Assembly: GCA_964484465.1 (NCBI GenBank)
Contig: CAZAFL010000022.1
Span: 1-57,500, forward strand
Source: CAZAFL01 sp964484465
GTDB taxonomy: Bacteria > Bacteroidota > Ignavibacteria > UBA10030 > SZUA-254
DNA length: 57,500 bases
Direction: 5' to 3'
The notes below the pieces were generated by a model that was not told the origin of the DNA, did no database searches, and saw nothing but the letters and a program-made list of their open reading frames with translations. Both the position numbers and the translations under genes were made by a program. This document shows, piece by piece, positions 32,380 to 41,778 of the stretch. Within the stretch, counting starts at the first letter, position 1, and each line of letters starts with the position of its first letter.

Positions 32380-34404
32380 ATGAGGGTGCCGCTGGTCAAA
32401 TTCATAAAGCGCATCCTCCTTTTTTTTATCTTCGTAGTTCTGCTTCCTGCCAATGAGCAGGTCCATTCAGCTGTCATATCTGATGCACTCAAACATCGAA
32501 TTGCTGCTCTCAGGCATGGTGAAATACTCCCGGTCATCATAGCTTTTCATAAGCACACGGATTACTCTCGCTTCTCGCGGAAGAGGTCGGGCGCTGAGAC
32601 GATGATTCGTTCGTTGCAGGAAGATGCTCGCTTGAGTCAGGCTGGGACACTGAAGCTCCTGGCAGATGAACTTCACGCAAGCGGTGTCAGGCCATTCTGG
32701 ATTAATAATACGATCTCTGTTGCTGTCACGTCATCCATCATCTCAAAATTGAATCGATTGCCGGAGGTTGAAAGCATTGATATTGATGATGCGGTTGGCG
32801 CCATTCAGGATTGGAGGGCGTCGAGTTCTCCTCCCATCGAATTCGGGGAGACTTCTGTACCATGGAACATCTCCAGGATAAATGCCGATTCTGTCTGGAT
32901 GCAATACGGACTGGACGGTTCCGGGATTATCATTGGTATGATGGACTCAGGTATTGATACCTCCCACCCGGCTGTTAGAAGTCGTTGGCGGGGCGGGTCA
33001 AATTCATGGTATGACGCCATTAACTATCTGAAAAATCCATATGACGATCTTGGTCATGGTGTGGCGACTACTGGGATCGTACTCGGCGGAGATGGTCCCG
33101 GACCAGATGCCAATGATATCGGAATAGCATTCAACTCCCGTTTCATTGCTGCAAAGATGCTCTCATCCGGTTTCTCCACCATCTCACAACTAACAGATGC
33201 CGCGCAATGGATTTTGGATCCGGATGGTAATCCCTCGACGAATGATTTTCCAGACGTTATCAATAACAGTTGGATTTCGAATACCCGGGGAAGCACATAT
33301 TTCTATACCGCTGCGTCGGCATGGAGGGCTGCGGGTATTATTCCTGTATTCATCGCTGGAAATTCCGGTCCCGATACCGGAACAACTCTATCACCCGGCG
33401 ACTATAACAATTGTCTTAGTTTCGGCGGCACTAACTCAGCCGACGGCCCGTATTCCGCAACATCTGTCGGACCATCGGCTGCAGGCCCGCAGTTTCCGTC
33501 TGACCGGCGGAAGCCTGATTTCTCAGCCCCCGGAGAATTAGTCGTCACTAGTTTTTTGGGAGGAGGATATGGACAGGCGAGCGGTACATCATTTGCAGGC
33601 CCGCATGCTACGGGAACAATAGCGCTGCTCCTTCAAGCCGACCAGTCGCTCACATATGCTGACGTGTACTCTATTCTTCGTGACGCGAGTGTAGACCTTG
33701 GTGCACAGGGATACGATTATGTCTTTGGTTACGGCAGGATTGACGCCCTCAGGGCCGTTCGGCTGACGTTGGGTCGGCGGATCGTGATTTCACCTGACTC
33801 GGTTCTCGTGACAACTTCCGAGGGTGGATCTGCGTTTTTTGCCTTACGATTGGCAGTTCCCCCAACTGCAGACGTTACAATTTCTTTTGCCTCATCAGAT
33901 ACTGCGCAAGGAGAGCCCTCACCTTCTTCTGTCATCTTCACAACGACGAATTGGAATATTCCTCAGACGATACAGATCACTGGGCGTGGCAATACAAATA
34001 GTACGGTCGATGTTCCGTACCGGATCATCCCAACTTCTTCCAGCAAGGATCAGCTATACAATAAAATCCTTCCTCGAGAGATTCATCTGATAAACAAAGC
34101 AACTGGAGTAACGGGAGTTCATGGAGACAACATTACACCACACACGTTTACGCTATTGCAGAATTATCCCAATCCGTTCAATCCAATCACTGTTATCAGA
34201 TACGAGTTGCCGGAAAACAGTATGGCTCAGCTCAATGTTTATGATGTTATTGGTCGGCATATCGCCACATTGGTGAATGAACGACAAAACCCTGGTTACA
34301 AGTCGGTGAACTTTGACGCGTCCAATTTGGCTAATGGAGTTTATTTTTATCGATTAGATGCCGGCACGTTTCATCAAACGAAGAAAATGATTCTCATAAA
34401 ATAG
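32380..34404 (+). CDS. Secreted S8 subtilase with type IX secretion sorting domain
   Basis: 674 residues from this start. The signal-peptide-like stretch IKRILLFFIFVVLLPANE is near the N-terminus. The triad is Asp 189 (GMMDSGIDTSHP), His 226 (LGHGVATTG) and Ser 404 (SGTSFAGPHATG), with the oxyanion Asn in FIAGNSGP. The last roughly 90 residues form a type A sorting domain (LLQNYPNPFNP, VYDVIGRHIATLV, NGVYFYRLDAG, KKMILIK). An earlier in-frame ATG at 32308 would add a hydrophilic 24-residue lead before the signal; I prefer 32380. The protease is presumably moved to the cell surface or medium by T9SS. Confidence 0.9.
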   Translation: MRVPLVKFIKRILLFFIFVVLLPANEQVHSAVISDALKHRIAALRHGEILPVIIAFHKHTDYSRFSRKRSGAETMIRSLQEDARLSQAGTLKLLADELHASGVRPFWINNTISVAVTSSIISKLNRLPEVESIDIDDAVGAIQDWRASSSPPIEFGETSVPWNISRINADSVWMQYGLDGSGIIIGMMDSGIDTSHPAVRSRWRGGSNSWYDAINYLKNPYDDLGHGVATTGIVLGGDGPGPDANDIGIAFNSRFIAAKMLSSGFSTISQLTDAAQWILDPDGNPSTNDFPDVINNSWISNTRGSTYFYTAASAWRAAGIIPVFIAGNSGPDTGTTLSPGDYNNCLSFGGTNSADGPYSATSVGPSAAGPQFPSDRRKPDFSAPGELVVTSFLGGGYGQASGTSFAGPHATGTIALLLQADQSLTYADVYSILRDASVDLGAQGYDYVFGYGRIDALRAVRLTLGRRIVISPDSVLVTTSEGGSAFFALRLAVPPTADVTISFASSDTAQGEPSPSSVIFTTTNWNIPQTIQITGRGNTNSTVDVPYRIIPTSSSKDQLYNKILPREIHLINKATGVTGVHGDNITPHTFTLLQNYPNPFNPITVIRYELPENSMAQLNVYDVIGRHIATLVNERQNPGYKSVNFDASNLANGVYFYRLDAGTFHQTKKMILIK

Positions 34405-34420
34405 CGAAGAGGCTTGTGAT

Positions 34421-34443
34421 TGTTGAAGTAGGCTGTTTCAACA
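34421..34443. repeat. Short inverted repeat after the subtilase
   Basis: TGTTGAA (34421-34427), 9-nt loop, TTCAACA (34437-34443). Perfect 7-bp arms, but no T tract. A weak transcription-ending or processing hairpin is possible. Confidence 0.35.
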
Positions 34444-34494
34444 GACAAAAATACTAATAACACAGTCAACATTTCATTGAAAGGAGAACTACTC

Positions 34495-34860
34495 TTGAAT
34501 TACCAGGCTATTAACCTTAAGGAGAAATTGTCGAAATTTGCAGAATATTGGTCTCCCAAAAATGTCGCGCAGATGGACAATTATCATTTCAAACTGGTTA
34601 AAATAAAGGGTGAGTTTGTCTGGCATGATCATCAGGAGACTGATGAGGTTTTTCTTATTTTGAAAGGTCAATTGGAAATTCAATTCCGCGACGGAAAGGT
34701 CCTGTTGCATGAAGGTGAGATGTTTGTTGTGCCGAAGCGTTTAGAACATAGACCCATTGCTGCTGAAGAATGTCATCTAATGTTGATTGAGCAGGCAGGC
34801 ACGGTAAATACCGGTAATGTCGTGGATGTAAAAACCTCTGCATGCGATGTATGGATTTAG
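34495..34860 (+). CDS. Small cupin-domain protein
   Basis: 121 residues, one cupin barrel: HDHQETDEVFLILKGQLEIQF with metal-ligand His and Glu pattern, then LHEGEMFVVPKRLEHRP and a C-terminal His. The start is TTG (34495) because AAAGGAG at 34480-34486 is perfectly spaced; the earlier TTG at 34477 would place the ribosome site inside the gene. Many such proteins bind metals or small ligands; no substrate can be named. It stands alone after the subtilase. Confidence 0.88.
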   Translation: MNYQAINLKEKLSKFAEYWSPKNVAQMDNYHFKLVKIKGEFVWHDHQETDEVFLILKGQLEIQFRDGKVLLHEGEMFVVPKRLEHRPIAAEECHLMLIEQAGTVNTGNVVDVKTSACDVWI

Positions 34861-34943
34861 AAATGGAAATGCGCTAGAGAAAACGTTTCAAATTATCCCA
34901 TAACTCTAACATAGGAAGTGCATCGTTTTCAAAATTTAACATA

Positions 34944-34994
34944 GGACAGGAATCCTTCCCTGTCCAGGTCCGGACGGAATAGGAATTCTATCCT
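34944..34994. repeat. Two adjacent intergenic hairpins
   Basis: Hairpin 1: GGACAGG (34944-34950), 8-nt loop, CCTGTCC (34959-34965). Hairpin 2: AGGA (34981-34984), 6-nt loop, TCCT (34991-34994), inside a similar AGGAAT/ATCCTG context. They look like one tandem repeat unit and its relative. Neither has a T tract. The rest of the 34861-35044 gap shows nothing else I can support. Confidence 0.4.
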
Positions 34995-35044
34995 GCCCCT
35001 GGGACTTGCTTTATTATCAAGTTGATTTGCTACCCTCCCATATA

Positions 35045-35073
35045 TTGATTCCAATAGTTAATTTTTGTATATT
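35045..35073 (+). promoter_or_regulatory. Candidate promoter of the cmk-ispH unit
   Basis: TTGATT (35045-35050), 17-nt spacer, TATATT (35068-35073), about 35 nt before cmk. It matches the common pattern in this window. Confidence 0.6.
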
Positions 35074-35107
35074 AATTAGCCAAAAAATACCTTAAAACGA
35101 AGCGGAT

Positions 35108-35788
35108 TTGAAGAAATTAGTTATTGCGATTGATGGCCCTGCTGCTTCAGGGAAAAGCACAACATCAAAATTAATCGCCAAACGTTTAGGGTATTTGCAC
35201 ATCGATACAGGCGCCATGTATCGGGCGATGACACTCATGGTGTTATCGCAAGGGATTCCTTTCGATGATGTTGTTGCAATCGGACGGCTTGCCGAAAAAA
35301 CCAAGGTTCAGTTGCTTGAACAGAAGGGAATGTTAAGAGTTCTTTTAAATGATGAAGATGTCACCGAAAAAATTCGGACGCAAGAGGTGACGAAGGCCGT
35401 GAGCGCTATCAGCGCTATTCCCAAAGTTCGAGAAGTCATGGTACGGGAACAGCGGAGAATGGGAACCAAGGGAGGGATTGTACTGGAAGGGCGTGACATC
35501 GGGACGGTAGTTTTTCCGAATGCCGATCTGAAAATTTTTATGGTTGCCAGCATCGACGAACGGGCGCGCCGCCGGAAAAAAGATTTGAAGGCACAGGGCG
35601 TCGAAGTGGCCGTGCACGAGCTTGTGCGGGAAATCGGTGAGCGCGATAGGAAAGATTCAGAGCGAACGATCAGCCCGCTCCAGAAAGCGAATGATGCAAT
35701 TGTTCTTGATACATCTGATTTAACGATTGAAGATCAGGCGGAGCTTATTGTTCAAAAAGCAAAGGAGATTCTCGAAAAGCGGAAATGA
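35108..35788 (+). CDS. cmk: Cytidylate kinase
   Basis: 226 residues. It phosphorylates CMP/dCMP. Signatures are the P-loop AIDGPAASGKSTTSKLIAKRLGY, HIDTGAMYRA and GRDIGTVVFPNADLKIFMVAS. The start codon is TTG (35108). The stop overlaps the ispH start by 4 nt. cmk-ispH-rpsA is a widely conserved gene order. Confidence 0.96.
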   Translation: MKKLVIAIDGPAASGKSTTSKLIAKRLGYLHIDTGAMYRAMTLMVLSQGIPFDDVVAIGRLAEKTKVQLLEQKGMLRVLLNDEDVTEKIRTQEVTKAVSAISAIPKVREVMVREQRRMGTKGGIVLEGRDIGTVVFPNADLKIFMVASIDERARRRKKDLKAQGVEVAVHELVREIGERDRKDSERTISPLQKANDAIVLDTSDLTIEDQAELIVQKAKEILEKRK

Positions 35789-36699
35789 CCGTCACCATCG
35801 ATAAGAGCGCGGGTTTTTGTTGGGGGGTTATTCGGACAATCGATATCGCAGAGAGCGAGCTGGATACCCTGCAGGGAAACGAAACATTGTATGTCCTCGG
35901 CGACATTATCCATAACCCGAGGGAAATCGAGCGACTTGAACGACGCGGATTAAAAACTATTTCTAAGACGGACCTTCCGAACATCAGAGACGGTAAAGTT
36001 CTTATCCGAGCGCACGGCGAGCCGCCGTCGACATTTGAACTTGCAAAGAAACTTAGCGTCGAGTTGATCGATGCGACTTGTCCCGTTGTCTGGAAAGTCC
36101 AGGAACGAATTAAGAAATTTTATGACCAGGGATTTCAGGTCGTTATCTACGGAAAAAAGGATCATGCTGAAGTCATCGGCCTGGTCGGACAGACGAATGG
36201 GACGGCAATCGTCATTAATTCGTTGGAAGGAATCGACAATATTGATTTGACGAAGAAGACGGTCCTTTTCTCGCAGACGACGATGGACAAATTGACGTTC
36301 TATAAGATCAAAGAAGAACTTCAAAAAAGAATCAAAGAATTAGTGATAGATAGTTTCGACCAGCAGGCGAGCGAATTTCATGCAAAAGATACGATTTGCG
36401 GACAAGTGTTCGGGAGGGATAAAAAGCTCAGGGAATTCGCACAGCAGAATGACATCATGGTATTTGTCGCCGGCCGCAACAGCTCGAACGGGAAAGTCTT
36501 ATTTCACATTTGTGAAGAAGCCAACCCCCGTACCTATTTCGTCGAGAATGAATCGGAATTACAACCAGAATGGTTCAACGGTGTGGAGCGAATCGGCATT
36601 AGCGGTGCTACTTCGACACCACAATGGCTGATGGAACGCATCAAGCAGGATATCGAAGACCTGATGAACGTTTCCTCATCAGTCACGTCACGCAATTAA
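35785..36699 (+). CDS. ispH: 4-hydroxy-3-methylbut-2-enyl diphosphate reductase
   Basis: 304 residues. This [4Fe-4S] enzyme makes IPP and DMAPP, the last MEP-pathway step. The three cluster Cys are visible in SAGFCWGV, DATCPVVWKV and AKDTICGQVFGR; the conserved His in GDIIHNP and RAHGEPP are also present. It overlaps cmk by 4 nt. The client of an iron-sulfur assembly system lies in the same window, but the two are not linked in transcription. Confidence 0.95.
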   Translation: MTVTIDKSAGFCWGVIRTIDIAESELDTLQGNETLYVLGDIIHNPREIERLERRGLKTISKTDLPNIRDGKVLIRAHGEPPSTFELAKKLSVELIDATCPVVWKVQERIKKFYDQGFQVVIYGKKDHAEVIGLVGQTNGTAIVINSLEGIDNIDLTKKTVLFSQTTMDKLTFYKIKEELQKRIKELVIDSFDQQASEFHAKDTICGQVFGRDKKLREFAQQNDIMVFVAGRNSSNGKVLFHICEEANPRTYFVENESELQPEWFNGVERIGISGATSTPQWLMERIKQDIEDLMNVSSSVTSRN

Positions 36700-36723
36700 T
36701 AAAGTCATCTTAACAAACAAATC

Positions 36724-36744
36724 CAACAACAGATAACGTTGTTG
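36724..36744. repeat. Leader hairpin before rpsA
   Basis: CAACAAC (36724-36730), 7-nt loop, GTTGTTG (36738-36744). Perfect 7-bp arms in the 128-nt spacer between ispH and rpsA. It could shape autoregulation of S1 or end the ispH transcript, but there is no T tract. Confidence 0.4.
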
Positions 36745-36827
36745 TTGCAACGGCTGTGGTCGATGACTTACACACTGATGCAGCAATGATGGGGTATACA
36801 TAATTCATAAATATTATAGGAGATTGA

Positions 36828-38690
36828 ATGGTTGTAGAGCACAAGGAAAAGACAGGACAGGAAATGTTTTCATCGAACGTCGAAACACAACAACCGATGG
36901 GAGTTTCTTCTGCACAAAAATCAAAAAATGGAACGAAGTTTCGCGTTTCCGACATTGAAGAGAGAGAATACACTCAAGAAGAATACCAGGAGCTCTCCCG
37001 GTTGTACGATAAAACCTTTAGTACTATTCACGAAGGTGAAATCGTCAAGGGGAAAATCGTTGCAATAACGGATAACGGCGTTGCCATCGATATCGGTTTC
37101 AAATCGGAAGGCCTGGTTCCATTAGTGGAATTCCCCAACATCGACGAGTTAAAGCCGGGTGACGAGGTTGAAGTATTTCTTGAAAATGTCGAAAACAAAG
37201 ATGGACAACTTGTGCTTTCCAGAAAGCACGCCGACTTTATCCGCATCTGGGAACGGATTACAAAAGCGTTTGAATCCGGCGAGATCCTTCACGGAAAAAT
37301 TACCCGCCGCATCAAAGGCGGCTTGGTTGTGGATTTAATGGGACTGGATGCATTCTTACCCGGATCACAGATTGATGTAAAGCCGGTCCGCGACTTCGAC
37401 CAGTTCCTTGGAAAAACAATGGAACTTCGCGTCGTAAAAATTAATCACCCTAATGAAAATGTCGTCGTCAGCCATAAAGTTCTTGTCGAAGCTGAGATGC
37501 ATGAGCAACGGAGCGCCATTCTCGGAAGTCTTGAAAAGGGACAGGTGCTCGAAGGAACCGCCAAGGCAATTACCGATTTTGGCGTGTTCGTCGACTTAGG
37601 AGGAGTAGACGGGCTTATCCATATCACCGACCTCTCCTGGGGACGCGTCAATCATCCGTCTGAAGTCGTCAAACTCGACCAGACAATTAATGTTGTCGTT
37701 ATTGATTTTGATGAAGCAAAAAAGCGTATTTCATTGGGTTTAAAACAGCTGCAGCCCCATCCCTGGGAGAACATCGAATCCAAATATCCTATTGGCACGA
37801 AAGTCACAGGCAAGGTTGTCTCGCTCGCCGATTATGGTGCATTCATCGAAATTGAAAAAGGGATCGAAGGACTTATTCACATTTCCGAAATGAGCTGGAC
37901 ACAGCATATCAAGCATCCATCGCAGGTTGTCTCGATGGGACAAATGGTCGAGGCCATTATCCTGAGCCTGGATAAAGAAAACAAAAAAATCTCGCTCGGG
38001 ATGAAACAACTGGAACCTGACCCCTGGCTCAACCTCATGGAAAAATATCCTGTTGGCTCGAAGCACACTGGCATCGTCCGTAACCTGACAAACTTCGGCG
38101 TATTTGTTGAACTGGAGGAAGGAGTTGACGGGCTTGTTCATATTTCGGATTTGTCATGGACAAAGAAAATCCGTCACCCCGGCGAAGTTGTCAAAAAAGG
38201 TGACCGGCTCGAAGTCGTTATTCTCGGAGTTGAAGTTGAGCAACGAAGAATTTCTCTGGGGCATAAGCAAGTTCGGGAAAACCCCTGGGATGCGTTTGCG
38301 GAATCCTATAAAGTCGGTATCGAAACGACAGGGAAAATCGTACGCATTATCGAAAAAGGGGTCATCGTAGAACTTCCCCTCGGGGTCGACGGTTTTGTGC
38401 CGGTTTCACAGCTTGCGACAACCCAAATTAAAAATATTGCCGACATGTTCCGCGTATCGGATGAACTACCGTTACGGGTGACGGAATTTGACAAGGAAAG
38501 CAAGAAGATTGTTCTTTCAGCGGTTGAATACTTACGCGGAAAGGAGCAGAAGGCAATAGATGAGTACGCGGCGAAACATAAGCTCCCGCCGATGACGTTG
38601 AAGGATGTAGCGACTGTTTCCGGGAAATCGGCCGATACTGTACCCGATATTCTTCCGGACCAGCCACCGACATCCGATTTCTTGATGTAA
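36828..38690 (+). CDS. rpsA: 30S ribosomal protein S1
   Basis: 620 residues with six S1 (OB-fold) repeats in order, each with the pattern GxxxxGxVxxxxxxGxxVxL: from about residue 68 to the end. Repeats 3-5 carry the best consensus (GVFVDLGGVDGLIHITDLSW, GAFIEIEKGIEGLIHISEMSW, GVFVELEEGVDGLVHISDLSW). S1 holds mRNA on the 30S subunit. A short N-terminal tail and a C-terminal Pro-rich tail flank them. TAGGAG sits 5 nt before the ATG. A strong terminator follows. Confidence 0.97.
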   Translation: MVVEHKEKTGQEMFSSNVETQQPMGVSSAQKSKNGTKFRVSDIEEREYTQEEYQELSRLYDKTFSTIHEGEIVKGKIVAITDNGVAIDIGFKSEGLVPLVEFPNIDELKPGDEVEVFLENVENKDGQLVLSRKHADFIRIWERITKAFESGEILHGKITRRIKGGLVVDLMGLDAFLPGSQIDVKPVRDFDQFLGKTMELRVVKINHPNENVVVSHKVLVEAEMHEQRSAILGSLEKGQVLEGTAKAITDFGVFVDLGGVDGLIHITDLSWGRVNHPSEVVKLDQTINVVVIDFDEAKKRISLGLKQLQPHPWENIESKYPIGTKVTGKVVSLADYGAFIEIEKGIEGLIHISEMSWTQHIKHPSQVVSMGQMVEAIILSLDKENKKISLGMKQLEPDPWLNLMEKYPVGSKHTGIVRNLTNFGVFVELEEGVDGLVHISDLSWTKKIRHPGEVVKKGDRLEVVILGVEVEQRRISLGHKQVRENPWDAFAESYKVGIETTGKIVRIIEKGVIVELPLGVDGFVPVSQLATTQIKNIADMFRVSDELPLRVTEFDKESKKIVLSAVEYLRGKEQKAIDEYAAKHKLPPMTLKDVATVSGKSADTVPDILPDQPPTSDFLM

Positions 38691-38714
38691 GGATTCGACA
38701 TACGTGATTACTTC

Positions 38715-38749
38715 AAAGAGTTGTCTTTTCAGGCAACTCTTTGTATTTT
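38715..38749 (+). terminator. Intrinsic terminator after rpsA
   Basis: AAAGAGTTG (38715-38723), 10-nt loop, CAACTCTTT (38734-38742), then a T-rich run. A 9-bp perfect stem, 25 nt after the rpsA stop and directly before mtaB. Confidence 0.85.
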
Positions 38750-38754
38750 AATGC

Positions 38755-40116
38755 ATGAAGAAAGTTGCCATACATACGCTGGGGTGTAAGCTCAATTTTG
38801 CGGAGACATCAACCATCGGTCGTCAGTTTATTGACCATGGATTTTCCGTTGTACCGAGCGGTGAGAAGTGCGATGTGTTCGTGTTGAATACGTGCAGCGT
38901 TACCGAACGTGCTGACAAGGAATGCCGTCAGCTTATTCGTCGAGTTCTTCGAGACTCTCCGGAGGCGTACGTTATAGTTACCGGATGTTATGCGCAACTT
39001 CAACCTGATGAGATTAGCACCATCGATGGTGTCGACCTTGTACTGGGGACAAATGAAAAGCTTCGGGTGTTTTCTTATGAGAACGATTTCACCAAGCGCC
39101 AGAAATCCCAGGTATTTATTTCGTGCATCGACAGCGTTACGGAATTCGAGCCCGCTTATTCCGCGGAAGTCGGAGGAAGAACCCGTGCATTTCTCAAAGT
39201 ACAGGATGGCTGTGATTTCAATTGTTCCTTTTGTACGATTCCACTCGCCCGGGGAACCAGCCGCAGTGCGTCGCGCGAGGACATTGTGCTTCAGGCAGAA
39301 CACCTTGTCGCAAACGGTTATAAGGAAATTGTATTGACCGGTGTGAATGTCGGTGATTACGGGAAGAACAGCGATTTGAGCTTGAAAGATCTCCTGATAT
39401 CGCTTGAAAAGATCAAGGGACTTCAGAGGATTCGTATCAGTTCGATTGAACCGAACTTGCTCACGAGGGAAATGGTTGACTTCTTATACGATTCTGAAAA
39501 ATTCTGCAACCACTTCCATATTCCTCTGCAAAGCGGCAGCGATACGATTCTCAAACGCATGCAGCGTCGTTATCTGACAAATCATTATCGCTCACTGATT
39601 GAATACATCCGCAGAAGCGACCCGGACGCTGCAATCGGTGCCGACGTTATTGTGGGGTTTCCCGGGGAAACTGAGAAATTGTTTGAAGAGACCCAAAAAT
39701 TTTTGATTGACATTCCGGTTTCATATTTGCATGTCTTCACATATTCGGAACGTGCGCATACTCCAGCTGCAACGTACTGCGGAATTGTGGAATTGACTGA
39801 ACGGTATCGCCGGAATAAACTGCTCACGGTATTGAGCCAAAGAAAGCGTCACGCCTTTTATCGTTCATTTATCGGAAAGGCAGTTTCTGTGTTGTTTGAA
39901 TCGGAAATGCATGACGACAGAACTTCCGGGCTGACAAAAAATTATCTCCGAGTCGAATGTCCAACCAATGTTCCACTTGTCAACCAGATACGAAATGTTC
40001 ATATTACCGGTGTTGACGACGATGTGTGCGTTGGCAAAATCATGGATGATGTGATAGAACATATCTCCTGCTATTCATATTCACCGGGTTTCAATCAAGC
40101 TGTGGCGTTGTCATAA
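38755..40116 (+). CDS. mtaB: tRNA t6A37 methylthiotransferase
   Basis: 453 residues. A radical-SAM enzyme that adds a methylthio group to t6A37. The N-terminal MTTase domain has three Cys (HTLGCKLN, VLNTCSVTERA, IVTGCYAQL), then the radical-SAM CxxxCxxC site in DGCDFNCSFCTIPLARG and a C-terminal TRAM-like part. The start HTLGCKLNFAE and the layout separate MtaB from MiaB. The ATG comes only a few nt after the rpsA terminator. Confidence 0.93.
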   Translation: MKKVAIHTLGCKLNFAETSTIGRQFIDHGFSVVPSGEKCDVFVLNTCSVTERADKECRQLIRRVLRDSPEAYVIVTGCYAQLQPDEISTIDGVDLVLGTNEKLRVFSYENDFTKRQKSQVFISCIDSVTEFEPAYSAEVGGRTRAFLKVQDGCDFNCSFCTIPLARGTSRSASREDIVLQAEHLVANGYKEIVLTGVNVGDYGKNSDLSLKDLLISLEKIKGLQRIRISSIEPNLLTREMVDFLYDSEKFCNHFHIPLQSGSDTILKRMQRRYLTNHYRSLIEYIRRSDPDAAIGADVIVGFPGETEKLFEETQKFLIDIPVSYLHVFTYSERAHTPAATYCGIVELTERYRRNKLLTVLSQRKRHAFYRSFIGKAVSVLFESEMHDDRTSGLTKNYLRVECPTNVPLVNQIRNVHITGVDDDVCVGKIMDDVIEHISCYSYSPGFNQAVALS

Positions 40117-40141
40117 CTTATCTTCATTCTGTGAGGAAACG

Positions 40142-40891
40142 ATGAAATACTTCTTGCTGCTTACATTGACCATGATCCGATTTGCTTCAGGACAGACGTC
40201 GATGGTGGTACAATCTCACCGGTATGGAACAACCTCCCTTTCCCCCGAAATGGGGACGTTTACTGATAAATTACGTTTGATGCAGGATGAAATGTCGGGG
40301 CCGCCGGAAAAGAAAAACGTTACGACTGCAATCGTTTACTCACTTCTTCTGCCAGGTATGGGAGAGTTGTATACCGGCAATTATTCCATGGGTAAATTTT
40401 TTACAATCGCCGAAGGCGCTCTGTGGCTAACGTTGGGCGCTTATGACTGGCATGCCACTTCATTGCAAGATGACGCACGTCGTTTCGCCATCCAGCACGC
40501 TCAAATTAATCTGGACGGGAAAGACGATCAATATTTTGTGGATATCGGAGAATTCCAGAACGTCTACGACTACAATGCGCAGATTCTCCGCAACCGGGAA
40601 CCGGATAAATTGTACAACACTTCGACTTCTTACTGGAATTGGGACAGCAATGCAAACCGGCAATATTTTGATGACATGCGCGTTACCAGCGATGAACGGT
40701 TCAATGACATGAGGTTTGTTGCCGCCGCAATAGCTGTCAATCATATCGTCAGCGCAATCAATGCTGCACGAATGGCAATCGCTCATAATAATGCCATCAG
40801 CGAAGCGGACCAGATTAATATTCATGCAAATGTTATCGGCGGACTCGCCCATCCCAACGGCATTATGATTTCGCTTTCAAAACAATTCTAG
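40142..40891 (+). CDS. Secreted protein with DUF5683-like membrane core
   Basis: 249 residues. A signal peptide is at about 1-18 (YFLLLTLTMIRFASG). The core NVTTAIVYSLLLPGMGELYTGNYSMGKFFTIAEGALWLTLGA has the 'SxxLPGxGQxYxG' style of DUF5683 proteins, with two hydrophobic helices. The middle third is polar and aromatic (NVYDYNAQILRNREPDKLYNTSTSYWNWD). Members are FCB-group envelope proteins of unknown task. It follows mtaB by 25 nt. Confidence 0.7.
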   Translation: MKYFLLLTLTMIRFASGQTSMVVQSHRYGTTSLSPEMGTFTDKLRLMQDEMSGPPEKKNVTTAIVYSLLLPGMGELYTGNYSMGKFFTIAEGALWLTLGAYDWHATSLQDDARRFAIQHAQINLDGKDDQYFVDIGEFQNVYDYNAQILRNREPDKLYNTSTSYWNWDSNANRQYFDDMRVTSDERFNDMRFVAAAIAVNHIVSAINAARMAIAHNNAISEADQINIHANVIGGLAHPNGIMISLSKQF

Positions 40892-41009
40892 CGAATGCTC
40901 CTGGCGAAGGATCGCCGTTAGTGACAGAGCCCCTTTTGGTCAATTACGTTGCTTCCCTATGTAATGGTGTTCTGCATATACTTTTCTATCCAATCCCATT
41001 CTGTCAACC

Positions 41010-41738
41010 ATGCGAAATGTAAAACTCCTTGTTGAATACGACGGTACGAATTATGCGGGTTGGCAACGACAGGAAAACGGCCGGACAATTCAGGGTGAAA
41101 TCGAATCGGTTCTCCGGAACATTCTTCAGGAAGAGGTCAATGTTATAGGCGCGGGCAGGACGGATGCAGGTGTGCATGCTCGAGGACAGGTTGCAAATTT
41201 CAGAACGAATACTCGACTTGATAATTTTGCCATCCAGGGGGGACTCAATGGACTTCTTCCGGAAGATATTGTCGTGCATGAAGTAGCTGACGTGCCGTTT
41301 GATTTTCATTCCCGTTTCAGTGCAAAAGGAAGGACATACTCGTATTCGATTATACGAAAACCCGCTGCGCTCCTGCGCGGCATGTCATGGTATATTGGAT
41401 TTCGGCTTGACGTGAATGCAATGCATCTTGCTACGAAGTCAATCCTGGGCACACATGATTTCGAGTCCTTTTGCAAAAAAGATGAAGATGTTGAACATTT
41501 TCGGTGTACAGTCACTGATGCCGTCTGGGCAGAAGAGGAAAGGTCTCTTATATTTACCATCAGCGCGAATCGTTTTCTGCACAATATGGTGCGCACGCTC
41601 GTTGGAACACTTGTCGACGTGGGAAGGGGTTATATTTCCGTCGAGAAATTTCTGGAAATTATTAAAAAAAAAGACAGGACTATAGCTGGGTTAAACGCAC
41701 CGGCAAAAGGGCTTGTGTTGGAAAATATTCTGTATTGA
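41010..41738 (+). CDS. truA: tRNA pseudouridine(38-40) synthase
   Basis: 242 residues, normal length. The catalytic Asp lies in GAGRTDAGVHARGQVANF; other family marks are LVEYDGTNYAGWQRQ, FSAKGRTYSY and RFLHNMVRTLVGTLVDVGRG. It makes pseudouridine in the tRNA anticodon arm. The next gene's promoter overlaps its 3' end. Confidence 0.97.
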   Translation: MRNVKLLVEYDGTNYAGWQRQENGRTIQGEIESVLRNILQEEVNVIGAGRTDAGVHARGQVANFRTNTRLDNFAIQGGLNGLLPEDIVVHEVADVPFDFHSRFSAKGRTYSYSIIRKPAALLRGMSWYIGFRLDVNAMHLATKSILGTHDFESFCKKDEDVEHFRCTVTDAVWAEEERSLIFTISANRFLHNMVRTLVGTLVDVGRGYISVEKFLEIIKKKDRTIAGLNAPAKGLVLENILY

Positions 41739-41746
41739 AGTATATT
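41718..41746 (+). promoter_or_regulatory. Candidate promoter of the M48 gene
   Basis: TTGGAA (41718-41723), 17-nt spacer, TATATT (41741-41746), overlapping the truA stop and 33 nt before the M48 ATG. Confidence 0.55.
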
Positions 41747-41778
41747 AGGCGTCAACTTCGTCATTACGTCGAGGAACT

